Part shown: piece after piece, positions 7,005 to 12,788 of the stretch
How positions within the stretch are numbered: position 1 is the first letter of the stretch
Layout of the letters: each line of letters opens with the position of its first letter
Origin: CAZUMJ01 sp964621605
GTDB lineage: Bacteria; Actinomycetota; Acidimicrobiia; Acidimicrobiales; Iamiaceae
Assembly (NCBI GenBank): GCA_964621605.1
Contig: CAZUMJ010000049.1
Span: 1 to 17,056, forward strand
Length of the DNA: 17,056 nucleotides
Direction of reading: 5' to 3'
Translations under genes and position numbers: made by a program
The notes under the pieces: model-generated
The model's database searches: none
The model's input: the letters and a program-made list of their open reading frames with translations, nothing else
What the model was told of the DNA's origin: nothing

Positions 7005-7868
7005 ATGGCTGCCGCGGCGGTGTCCATCGAGCCCAGCCCTGCCGAGGTCGAGATCGCGTTGGGTGCCCTCCGTGCCGAGCTGCACGCGCTCGGTCGGGTC
7101 GTGGTGGCGTTCAGCGGCGGCGCTGACTCGGCGCTGTTGGCTTGGCTGGCGAACGACACGCTCGGCCACGACGGCGCGCGTGTGGTCACCGCCGTCTCCC
7201 CGTCGCTCGCCAGCTTCGAGCGCGCAGACACCGAGGCGCTCGCGAGCGAGTGGGGTTTGCGCTGGGAGGCCGTCGAGACAGACGAGATGGCAGACGCCGC
7301 GTACAGGCGCAACGATGCGAATCGGTGCTTCCACTGCAAGGACGCACTCATGGAGGCACTCGAGCCGCTCGCCAGGGCCGACGGCGCCACGGTGGTGCTC
7401 GGGGTGAACCTCGACGATCTGGGGGAGCACCGACCGGGCCAGCGCGCAGCCTCCGGGCGCGGCGCCCGCTTCCCGTTCGTCGACGCAGGCATGTCGAAGG
7501 CGATGGTGCGGGCGGTGTCGCGGCACCTCGGCTTGCGCACGTGGGACAAGCCTGCCGCGGCCTGTCTCGCGTCGCGCCTGCCGTACGGCACGGCGGTCAC
7601 GTTGGTGCGGCTCGAGTCGGTGGATGCGGCTGAACGCGGGCTTCGCGACCTGGGCTTCCTCTCGCTGCGCGTGCGTCACTACGGCGACCTGGCTCGCATA
7701 GAGGTGCCGGTCGACGCGTTCGACACGGTGCTGGCACAGCGCGCCGCGGTGGTGCATGCCGTGCGCGCAGCGGGGTATCGCTACGTGACACTCGATCTGG
7801 AGGGCCTGCGCTCGGGCAACCTGAACGAGGCTCTGGCCTTGAACGAGCGGGCCGACGCGGCTGGCTGA
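7005..7868 (+). CDS. larE: LarE-type ATP-dependent sulfur transferase (three-cysteine, probable [4Fe-4S] type)
   Basis: PP-loop enzyme that inserts sulfur into pyridinium-3,5-biscarboxylic acid mononucleotide during synthesis of the nickel-pincer cofactor of lactate racemase-type enzymes. The 287-aa protein (L. plantarum LarE is about 276 aa) shows the pyrophosphatase loop SGGADS (37-42), NRCFHCKDAL (C108, C111), the signature AAACLASRLPYG (C187, the position of the sacrificial cysteine in L. plantarum LarE), and the terminal stretch DLEGLRSGNLNEAL. C108, C111 and C187 together match the trio described for [4Fe-4S]-dependent LarE such as that of Thermotoga maritima, which would make it catalytic rather than self-sacrificing. 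It lies 5 bases after hemQ, presumably co-transcribed. larA, larB and larC are absent here, so the true acceptor could differ. Confidence 0.87.
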   Translation: MAAAAVSIEPSPAEVEIALGALRAELHALGRVVVAFSGGADSALLAWLANDTLGHDGARVVTAVSPSLASFERADTEALASEWGLRWEAVETDEMADAAYRRNDANRCFHCKDALMEALEPLARADGATVVLGVNLDDLGEHRPGQRAASGRGARFPFVDAGMSKAMVRAVSRHLGLRTWDKPAAACLASRLPYGTAVTLVRLESVDAAERGLRDLGFLSLRVRHYGDLARIEVPVDAFDTVLAQRAAVVHAVRAAGYRYVTLDLEGLRSGNLNEALALNERADAAG

Positions 7869-7874
7869 CGCCCG

Positions 7875-7893
7875 CCGCCGTCGCCTTCGGCGG
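7875..7893 (+). terminator. Hairpin after the hemQ-larE operon
   Basis: CCGCCG (7875-7880) pairs with CGGCGG (7888-7893) around a 7-base loop, starting 7 bases after the larE stop. There is no U-tract, and alternative pairings with downstream GGCG segments exist. Function as a terminator is plausible but weakly supported. Confidence 0.35.
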
Positions 7894-7971
7894 TGAGGAC
7901 GGCGAGGCTCGCCAATCTCAGAATTCGGTACGAAACGCGCAGGAACGGCACGCTCCGGCCGATGGTGGGGC

Positions 7972-8616
7972 ATGCGAAAGGTCCCGCTGATTATCGGTGT
8001 GCTGGTCCTGTTGGCCCTCGTCGACCTCGGGGCGAAGTCGTGGGCGCAGTCCCAGCTCGCCTCCGCCACGAAGTCGCGCTCGCAGAACGTGGGCGCGGTT
8101 TCTGTGCGCTACGAGGGCCTTCCCGACTCGGTGAGCGGCTTCCCGTTCGCGTGGAGTGTGCTTGGCGACGGAAAGGTCGGCACGGCAACCATCGAGCTGC
8201 GCGACGTCACGGTGTCACCGCTCCCGATGTCGCTCCTGCGCATGAAGGTGACCGACCTCGGCGTCGGTCGCGGCGCGTACTTCGGGAGTGGTCGAAAGAT
8301 CAAGAGCAACGGTCCGGTTCGTGTGACCGTGCGCCTGACCGCTGCGAACCTGCAGGCGTACTACAGCGGTCCGGTGCAGCTCCGTCCGGGGTACATCCGG
8401 GCGACCGTCAAGGGTGTGGTCTATGACGGCAAGGCCTCGGTGAAGGGGCGGACGATCGTGATCACCGACACCCAGCGCGGCCCGACCTCGTTGCCGATGC
8501 CGGGCACCGAGTACCTGCCCTGCACCCCGACGGGTGTGGGAGTCTCGCCGAGCGGGGTCGTGCTGAGCTGCACGTCGAAGTCGCTCCCGAGCTACGCGGC
8601 GAACATCCTCAAGTAG
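7972..8616 (+). CDS. LmeA-like phospholipid-binding protein (DUF2993), membrane anchored
   Basis: A 214-aa protein starting MRKVPLIIGVLVLLALVDLG: two basic residues and then one hydrophobic segment (about 4-20) that acts as a signal anchor or uncleaved signal peptide. The rest is therefore expected outside the membrane. The following helix (AKSWAQSQLA) and the motif GLPDSVSGFPFAWSVLGDGKV (48-68), with its Gly-Phe-Pro-Phe core, are typical of DUF2993. Mycobacterial LmeA of that family binds phospholipid and takes part in envelope lipoglycan maturation; that role is only a family inference here. Two late cysteines (C174, C190) could form a disulfide. GGTGGGG lies just before ATG 7972. The gene converges on an F420 oxidoreductase with 16 bases between stops. 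Confidence 0.72.
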   Translation: MRKVPLIIGVLVLLALVDLGAKSWAQSQLASATKSRSQNVGAVSVRYEGLPDSVSGFPFAWSVLGDGKVGTATIELRDVTVSPLPMSLLRMKVTDLGVGRGAYFGSGRKIKSNGPVRVTVRLTAANLQAYYSGPVQLRPGYIRATVKGVVYDGKASVKGRTIVITDTQRGPTSLPMPGTEYLPCTPTGVGVSPSGVVLSCTSKSLPSYAANILK

Positions 8617-8617
8617 C

Positions 8618-8632
8618 CGAGGCCACGCCTCG
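8618..8632. terminator. Compact hairpin filling the gap between convergent stop codons
   Basis: CGAGGC-CAC-GCCTCG is a perfect 6-bp stem with a 3-base loop. It occupies 15 of the 16 bases between the LmeA-like stop (TAG, 8614-8616) and the oxidoreductase stop (complement of 8633-8635). It is likely a bidirectional terminator, but has no U-tract. Confidence 0.5.
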
Positions 8633-9574
8633 TCAGGTCCCGGCGAGGCGCTCGACGACCGGCGCGAGGTCGTCGGCGACAGATGCCGACAGCCCGATGT
8701 CGCTGAAGCCCCAACGTTCGCGGCGCGCCTGAAGCTCCTCGACGATGCCATCGACCGTGCCCACGATCTGGAACGGCGACTGCAGGGCCTCGTCGGGTGT
8801 CAGGCCGAGGCCGCCCGCCAGCAGCTCGGCCATACCCGCTCGGTCTTCGGTGACCGCCGCGACGTGGATGCGAACCTGGATGATCGGGAGAGTTGCTCGA
8901 CCGGCGGCGTCACTCGCGGCGTGGATCCAGCCGACCTTCTCGTCGGTGCGCGCCGCGGTCGCATCGGGGCCGACCGACGCGTCGATGTGGCCGCCGGCCA
9001 GGTTCACGTTGACCGCCACGATGTCCGCCCGCGACGCCGCAAGGCTCAGCATGCGCTTGCCGCCACCTCCGAGCAGGAGTTCCGGGCGGGGCCGTTGGAT
9101 CGGGAGCGGGGCACCCACGATGCCGTCCACCTGGTAGTGGGTGCCGTGGTGGTGCACGGGCTCGCCGGAGAAGAGCTGATCGAACAGGTCGAGCGCCTCG
9201 GTGAGGCGTTCGATGCGTGTGCCGGGGCGGTCGAACGGGAGCCCGGCCTGGGTGTAGTCGTCGACGGCCCATCCTGCGCCGAGCCCGAAGGTGATGCGCC
9301 CGTCGCTGAGCTCGTCGAGCGAGGCGATCTCCTTTGCCAGCACGACGGGGTGTCGGTAGTCGTTCGACAGCACGAGCGTCCCCACGCGAAGGGTGGTGGT
9401 GACCTGGGCAGCGGCCGCGAGCGCGGTGAGGGGCCCGACCTGCGTGTCGAAGTGATCGGCGATGGTGAGCGCGTGGTAGCCGAGGTCTTCGGCCTTACGT
9501 GCGGTGTCACGCACCTCGGCGACGGTGCGGCAACGGGAGGCCTGCAGGGTGAAGCGGAACGGCGGGTGAGCCAT
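8633..9574 (-). CDS. LLM-class F420-dependent oxidoreductase (MSMEG_2516/TIGR03621-like)
   Basis: A 313-aa cytosolic protein of the bacterial luciferase-like monooxygenase superfamily, TIM-barrel enzymes that use reduced coenzyme F420 or FMN. Visible landmarks are the N-terminal strand FRFTLQ, EDLGYHALTIADHF (29-42), TTTLRVGTLVLSNDYRHPVVLAKE (59-82), LDELSDGRITFGLGAGW (86-102) and RIERLTEALDLFDQLFSGEP, then a Gly-rich PELLLGGGGKRML phosphate-binding segment. Together these match the actinobacterial MSMEG_2516 subfamily (from memory). The substrate cannot be told. The ATG at 9574 has a TAGGCT -10 six bases upstream and no Shine-Dalgarno, so the mRNA is probably leaderless. It is divergent from, and only 13 bases from, the next gene. 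Confidence 0.88.
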   Translation of the reverse strand: MAHPPFRFTLQASRCRTVAEVRDTARKAEDLGYHALTIADHFDTQVGPLTALAAAAQVTTTLRVGTLVLSNDYRHPVVLAKEIASLDELSDGRITFGLGAGWAVDDYTQAGLPFDRPGTRIERLTEALDLFDQLFSGEPVHHHGTHYQVDGIVGAPLPIQRPRPELLLGGGGKRMLSLAASRADIVAVNVNLAGGHIDASVGPDATAARTDEKVGWIHAASDAAGRATLPIIQVRIHVAAVTEDRAGMAELLAGGLGLTPDEALQSPFQIVGTVDGIVEELQARRERWGFSDIGLSASVADDLAPVVERLAGT

Positions 9575-9580
9575 GGCGTG

Positions 9581-9586
9581 AGCCTA
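9581..9586 (-). promoter_or_regulatory. Leaderless -10 element of the F420 oxidoreductase gene
   Basis: TAGGCT on the minus strand (TANNNT) ends 6 bases before ATG 9574, the same geometry as at hemQ and the PAC2 gene. There is no ribosome-binding site and no clear -35. Confidence 0.5.
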
Positions 9587-9587
9587 C

Positions 9588-10151
9588 GTGACCATGTCGT
9601 TGCGCCACCTGGGCCGACGGAGCTCGCCTGTGCACCTGACGGTGCGCCAGGATGAGCCGGTGCACGCAGGTGAGACCGACGCAGAGGCAGCGGCCCTTCG
9701 TGCGTGTGCGGCTGCGTTCGTGGCCGCCGCGCAGGCGTCGCTCCCTGCGTGGCTCGAGCGCATCGTGGAGCTGCGCCTCGCTGCGGCGGGTGTCGACACA
9801 GCTGCGGAGCCGACGCGTGTCCTCGTCGGTGGCGCCGTGGCCCGTGCGACTGATGCGGTCGTCACGGATCTGACCGCGCTTGTCGAGACCGACGTCGACG
9901 CGCAATCGGCGACACCGCTGCAGGTGCTTCGCGATGCACTCGGGGCTGTCACCGAGGCGCTGGCCACGGCAGGGGTGCAGCCGATCGAGCGCGACGCGTG
10001 GGAGGCGCGCATGCATCCCGAGGATGTCTACGGGCTTGCCCCCGCGGTGCTCGCCGATGTCGACGAGCGACTGCACGAGGCCGGTTTGGTGTGGGGTGCC
10101 GCGAAGGCGCACGTGGTGTTGGCGCGTCGCCGTGCCGACGGCACGCGCTGA
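9588..10151 (+). CDS. Conserved actinobacterial protein of unknown function
   Basis: A 187-aa soluble protein that I cannot assign to a characterised family. It is Ala/Val/Leu-rich and predicted mostly helical. The central part (DAQSATPLQVLRDAL, about 104-118) and the C-terminal part (RDAWEARMHPEDVYGLAPA, about 135-153, then DVDERLHEAGLVWGAAKAHV) resemble a short actinobacterial protein seen in many genomes without a known role (recalled pattern, no search). There is no signal peptide, membrane segment or cofactor motif. The start is uncertain: GTG 9588 and ATG 9594 are equally placed and neither has a good ribosome site. It is divergent from the F420 oxidoreductase with 13 bases between start codons, so the two promoters must overlap each other's coding regions. 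It converges on the Rrf2 gene. Confidence 0.75.
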   Translation: MTMSLRHLGRRSSPVHLTVRQDEPVHAGETDAEAAALRACAAAFVAAAQASLPAWLERIVELRLAAAGVDTAAEPTRVLVGGAVARATDAVVTDLTALVETDVDAQSATPLQVLRDALGAVTEALATAGVQPIERDAWEARMHPEDVYGLAPAVLADVDERLHEAGLVWGAAKAHVVLARRRADGTR

Positions 10152-10207
10152 GCTCTCGCGACCGCACGTCGAGACCGGCCGGCGTCGAGGGCTGTCGTGT
10201 CGCCGGG

Positions 10208-10226
10208 GCGGTGCTCAGCGCACCGC
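10208..10226. terminator. Hairpin overlapping the Rrf2 stop codon, convergent gene end
   Basis: GCGGTGC (10208-10214) and GCACCGC (10220-10226) form a perfect 7-bp stem around the 5-base loop TCAGC. The Rrf2 stop codon (complement of 10215-10217) lies inside the loop. It also lies 56 bases downstream of the unknown-function gene on the other strand. No U-tract. Confidence 0.45.
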
Positions 10227-10697
10227 GTCGGGGCCGGAGTGCGAGACCCAGGCGTCATGGTGTGTGGCGAGCGCCGCGACCGTGGGGTTGAGCCTTCCCG
10301 AGCAGAGGTCCGCGATCGTGGTCACCTCGAGGACCGCGCGGACGTTCGCCCGTAGGGCCACCCACATCTCCTGCAACGCCCGCAGGTCTGCGGGGTAGTC
10401 GAGTTCGTCCGGGCGGAGCCCGCGCACATCGGCAAGCGGCCCCTCCACCGCGCGGATCACGTCGGCGACGCTGATCGCATCGGCTGGTCGGGCAAGGCTC
10501 CATCCGCCGTTCGCCCCGCGCTGGCTTGCTGCCAGCGAGCTGCGTCGGAGGTCGGCGAGGATGTCGTCAAGGAACGCGGCGGGGATCTGCTGCGCGGCGG
10601 CGATCGCGGCGGCGCTGCGGCGGTTGGAGGCCGTGGCGTGGCGAGCGATGTCGATGAGGGCGCGGGTTGCGTAGTCGACACGCGCGGTGACCCTCAC
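10215..10697 (-). CDS. Rrf2 family winged-helix transcriptional regulator without Fe-S cysteines
   Basis: A 160-aa DNA-binding regulator. The start VRVTARVDYATRALIDIARH is classic Rrf2. It is followed by AAAIAAAQQIPAAFLDDILADLRR (29-52, the recognition helix region) and the wing SQRGANGGWSLARP (58-71), then a dimerisation helix. Rrf2 proteins that hold a cluster (IscR, NsrR, RsrR) carry three cysteines, or other ligands, near residues 90-110. Here that region (VRGLRPDELDYPADLRALQE) has none; the only cysteine is C132. Cluster-based sensing of the IscR/NsrR kind is therefore unlikely. The GTG at 10697 is chosen because GAGG lies 8 bases upstream and because it gives the canonical family N-terminus; the open frame upstream overlaps the neighbouring gene. 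It follows a four-cysteine small protein after 10 bases, probably in one operon. Confidence 0.9.
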   Translation of the reverse strand: MRVTARVDYATRALIDIARHATASNRRSAAAIAAAQQIPAAFLDDILADLRRSSLAASQRGANGGWSLARPADAISVADVIRAVEGPLADVRGLRPDELDYPADLRALQEMWVALRANVRAVLEVTTIADLCSGRLNPTVAALATHHDAWVSHSGPDAVR

Positions 10698-10707
10698 CCT
10701 GCGTTCC

Positions 10708-10890
10708 TCACCCCTCGTCCTCGAAGCGCTGCCACCCGGCATCGGTGATCGAGCGAGGCTCGAAGAACAAGCAGTCGGGCGGACAGGCGAATGGGGCAAC
10801 GTCGTTCGCGCCGACCCGGCAGCGTTGTACGACCTCACCTCCAGGCGTCGTTCGGGTGGAGTAGTGACGACAATCCTGGCGCACCGCCAT
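10708..10890 (-). CDS. Small four-cysteine protein (60 aa), probable metal-binding
   Basis: A 60-residue protein starting MAVRQDCRHYSTRTT. It has C7, C24, C36 and C40, the last two in ACPPDC (CxxxC spacing), and ends LFFEPRSITDAGWQRFEDEG. Four cysteines in two groups suggest a zinc-ribbon-like site or a small Fe-S site. I recall similar short actinobacterial proteins of unknown role but can name no family. The ATG at 10890 is preferred over in-frame starts at 10959 and 10962, which would add a Pro/Arg-rich leader across the inverted repeat. It sits 10 bases before the Rrf2 regulator and downstream of a perfect inverted repeat, suggesting a co-regulated two-gene operon. Because the adjacent Rrf2 lacks cluster cysteines, this protein might supply the sensing function (speculation). 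Confidence 0.72.
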   Translation of the reverse strand: MAVRQDCRHYSTRTTPGGEVVQRCRVGANDVAPFACPPDCLFFEPRSITDAGWQRFEDEG

Positions 10891-10891
10891 G

Positions 10892-10908
10892 CCTGCCAGT
10901 CTGGCAGG
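10892..10908. promoter_or_regulatory. Perfect 8-1-8 inverted repeat, candidate Rrf2 operator
   Basis: CCTGCCAG-T-CTGGCAGG lies 1 base upstream of the ATG of the four-cysteine gene that precedes rrf2. A one-base spacer cannot form an RNA loop without opening pairs, so a dimeric DNA-binding site is more likely than a terminator. Read on the minus strand it contains CAGACT, a near match to TANNNT, 7 bases before the start, so a bound repressor would block initiation. Autoregulation by the Rrf2 protein is inferred. Confidence 0.5.
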
Positions 10909-11004
10909 TGACGGCCGCCGTGCGGTCACAGGGGGTTCCCACGCGGGCACCTGACGCATCACTTTCGCATTTCAGGCAGCCCGAAAAGAGTGCGGACCTG
11001 CGAG

Positions 11005-11064
11005 TTCACACGCCCGAAACACGCGGTTCCCCGGATGGACACACACGAGGCACTGCGACGAAAC
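11005..11064 (+). promoter_or_regulatory. Array of 11-bp-phased half-sites upstream of amtB (candidate GlnR/PhoP-type operator)
   Basis: Starting at 11005, every 11 bases, the pentamers are TTCAC, GAAAC, TTCCC, GACAC, GGCAC and GAAAC (11005, 11016, 11027, 11038, 11049, 11060). Five of six end in AC, two are exact GAAAC, and all are separated by 6 bases. This is the layout of the GlnR operator of Streptomyces (gTnAC-n6-GaAAC repeated). GTTCACA (11004) and GTTCCCC (11026) also each match 6 of 7 positions of the PhoP direct-repeat unit GTTCACC. The first unit lies 112 bases before the amtB start. OmpR-family binding is inferred; no regulator gene is in the window. Confidence 0.35.
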
Positions 11065-11104
11065 AGCAAACCTGCACGGTGGCTGACGTCCCATTCACAC
11101 ACCC

Positions 11105-11110
11105 GAGGAG
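11105..11110 (+). promoter_or_regulatory. Shine-Dalgarno GAGGAG of amtB
   Basis: GAGGAG ends 6 bases before the GTG at 11117 and confirms that start. The upstream 200 bases contain no TANNNT -10, so I could not place the promoter. Confidence 0.7.
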
Positions 11111-11116
11111 ACCCCT

Positions 11117-12364
11117 GTGAACTCCGGTGATACCGCCTGGCTCCTGACCAGTACGGCGCTTGTGCTCTTCATGACCCCCGGCCTTGCCTTCTTCTACGGC
11201 GGCATGGTCCGGGCGAAGCACGTGCTCTCCATGCTCATGCAGAACATCTTCGCGATGGGTCTGATCGCGGTCCTCTGGGTCGTGGTCGGCTTCAGCCTCG
11301 CGTTCGGCCGCTTCGGAGACGGAGGCCTCCTCGGAGGGTTCGAGTTCTTCGGCATGCACGGCATCGGCCCCGAGGTCGGCTTCGGCCTCGCCATCCCCGC
11401 GGTGCTCTTCGCCGCCTACCAGATGACGTTCGCGGTCATCACACCGGCGCTGATCACCGGCGCCACCGCGGATCGCCTGAAGTTCAGTGCGTACAGCATC
11501 TTCATCGCCGTCTGGCTGATCCTCGTGTACGCCCCCGTCGCGCACTGGGTGTTCGGTGGCGGCTGGTTGGCGAAGATGGGTGCGCTCGACTTCGCCGGCG
11601 GTGCGGTGGTGCACATCAACGCCGGTGCGGCCGCCCTGGCCGTCATCTTGGTGGTCGGCAAGCGGCGCAACTGGCCGTCTGAGGCGATGCACCCCCACTC
11701 CCTGCCGCTGACCGTGCTCGGCACCGGCATCTTGTGGTTCGGCTGGTTCGGCTTCAACGCCGGCTCGGCCCTCGCAGCCAACGGCCTTGCCGCCCAGGCC
11801 GCGATGAACACGTTCGTGGCCGCCTCGGCCGCCATGCTCGGCTGGGCCGCCGTCGAACGGATCAAGGACTCCCACGCCACCACGCTGGGTGCTGCGTCGG
11901 GCGCGGTCGCCGGGCTCGTGGCGATCACCCCGTGCGCCGGCTTCGTCGACACGATGAGCTCGGTCGTGATCGGCCTCCTCGCCGGCATCATCTGCTTCCT
12001 CGCCATCTCGCTGAAGTTCCGCTTCGGATACGACGACGCCCTCGACGTGATCGGCGTGCACCTCGTCGGCGGTCTGCTCGGCTCGATCCTGCTGGGGCTG
12101 TTCGCCAAGGCTGCTGTCAACCCGGTCGGGCGCGACGGTCTGTTCTTCGGCGGTGGCGCCGGCCTGCTGGGTGACCAGCTCGTCGCATCTGCTGCAACGC
12201 TGGCCTACTCGTTCGTGGTGTCGTTCGTGATCGCGAAGGTGATCGACATGACGATCGGGATGCGGGTCAGCGAAGAGGACGAAGCACAGGGGCTCGACCT
12301 TGCCCTGCACGCAGAGACGGCCTACTCGGCCGGCGACCTGTCGAGCATGGGGCGGATCGGATGA
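11117..12364 (+). CDS. amtB: Ammonium transporter AmtB/Amt
   Basis: Trimeric inner-membrane channel for ammonium uptake, 415 aa with about 11 hydrophobic segments and an N-terminus that is itself the first membrane helix. Signature residues are visible: D158 in ALDFAGGAVVHINAG, the twin pore histidines H166 and H315 (DVIGVHLVGG), the gate phenylalanine region MTFAVITPAL (103-112), and FGWFGFNAGS (208-217). The C-terminal cytosolic tail RVSEEDEAQGLDLALHAETAY (383-403) carries the conserved PII-contact pattern with the HAETAY ending. The gene heads an amtB-glnB-glnD cluster, 85 bases before glnB, as in Streptomyces and mycobacteria. The phased half-sites upstream suggest nitrogen-dependent control. 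Confidence 0.96.
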   Translation: MNSGDTAWLLTSTALVLFMTPGLAFFYGGMVRAKHVLSMLMQNIFAMGLIAVLWVVVGFSLAFGRFGDGGLLGGFEFFGMHGIGPEVGFGLAIPAVLFAAYQMTFAVITPALITGATADRLKFSAYSIFIAVWLILVYAPVAHWVFGGGWLAKMGALDFAGGAVVHINAGAAALAVILVVGKRRNWPSEAMHPHSLPLTVLGTGILWFGWFGFNAGSALAANGLAAQAAMNTFVAASAAMLGWAAVERIKDSHATTLGAASGAVAGLVAITPCAGFVDTMSSVVIGLLAGIICFLAISLKFRFGYDDALDVIGVHLVGGLLGSILLGLFAKAAVNPVGRDGLFFGGGAGLLGDQLVASAATLAYSFVVSFVIAKVIDMTIGMRVSEEDEAQGLDLALHAETAYSAGDLSSMGRIG

Positions 12365-12434
12365 GCCACGCCCGTTCCGCCAAGATGAGTTCCATCCTTT
12401 CGCCCTCGCCGTCCCGAGTGTCTGGCAACCCGAC

Positions 12435-12441
12435 CGAGGAG
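12435..12441 (+). promoter_or_regulatory. Shine-Dalgarno of glnB
   Basis: GAGGAGG ends 8 bases before ATG 12450. It is one of the strongest ribosome sites in the window, in keeping with abundant PII protein. Confidence 0.7.
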
Positions 12442-12449
12442 GTCCACGC

Positions 12450-12788
12450 ATGAAGCTCCTGACCGCGATCGTGAAGCCGTTCAAGCTCGACGACGTGAAG
12501 CAAGCGCTGAAGGAGGTGGGCGTGCAGGGCATGACCGTCTCCGAGGCGCAGGGGTTCGGGCGTCAGGCCGGCCACACCGAGGTGTACCGAGGCGCTGAGT
12601 ACACCGTGGACTTCGTCCCGAAGGTCCGCTTCGAGGTGCTGCTGGCAGACGACGACGTCGACCGTGCCGTCGATGTGGTCACCGAAGCGGCCCGCACCGG
12701 CAAGATCGGCGACGGCAAGCTCTGGGTCACCGACGTCGACCGGGTGGTGCGCATCCGTACGGGTGAACGTGACGACGACGCCCTCTGA
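12450..12788 (+). CDS. glnB: Nitrogen regulatory protein PII (GlnB/GlnK)
   Basis: A 112-aa trimeric signal protein that binds ATP/ADP and 2-oxoglutarate and blocks AmtB under nitrogen excess. It starts MKLLTAIVKPFKLDDVKQAL, contains the T-loop GRQAGHTEVYRGAEYTVDF (37-55) with both Y46 and Y51, the segment VPKVRFEVLL, and the C-terminal ARTGKIGDGKLWV signature (105-117 region of the family pattern, here about 85-97). Y51 is the residue uridylylated in enterics and adenylylated in Streptomyces and Corynebacterium by GlnD. Next to amtB it is the functional GlnK; either name fits. The end of the gene overlaps the start of glnD, implying coupled translation of the sensor and its modifying enzyme. 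Confidence 0.96.
   Translation: MKLLTAIVKPFKLDDVKQALKEVGVQGMTVSEAQGFGRQAGHTEVYRGAEYTVDFVPKVRFEVLLADDDVDRAVDVVTEAARTGKIGDGKLWVTDVDRVVRIRTGERDDDAL

Noticed and set aside
10152..10207. Repeated CGTCGAG and CCGGCCGG in the short gap after the unknown-function gene
   Set aside because: These are short GC-rich repeats expected by chance at this composition, and they form no extended structure.
11006..12532. A 508-residue open frame on the minus strand across amtB
   Set aside because: It is antisense to a clear amtB with all pore residues. Its translation is Asp/Glu/Gly/His/Arg-rich low complexity, typical of shadow frames in GC-rich DNA.
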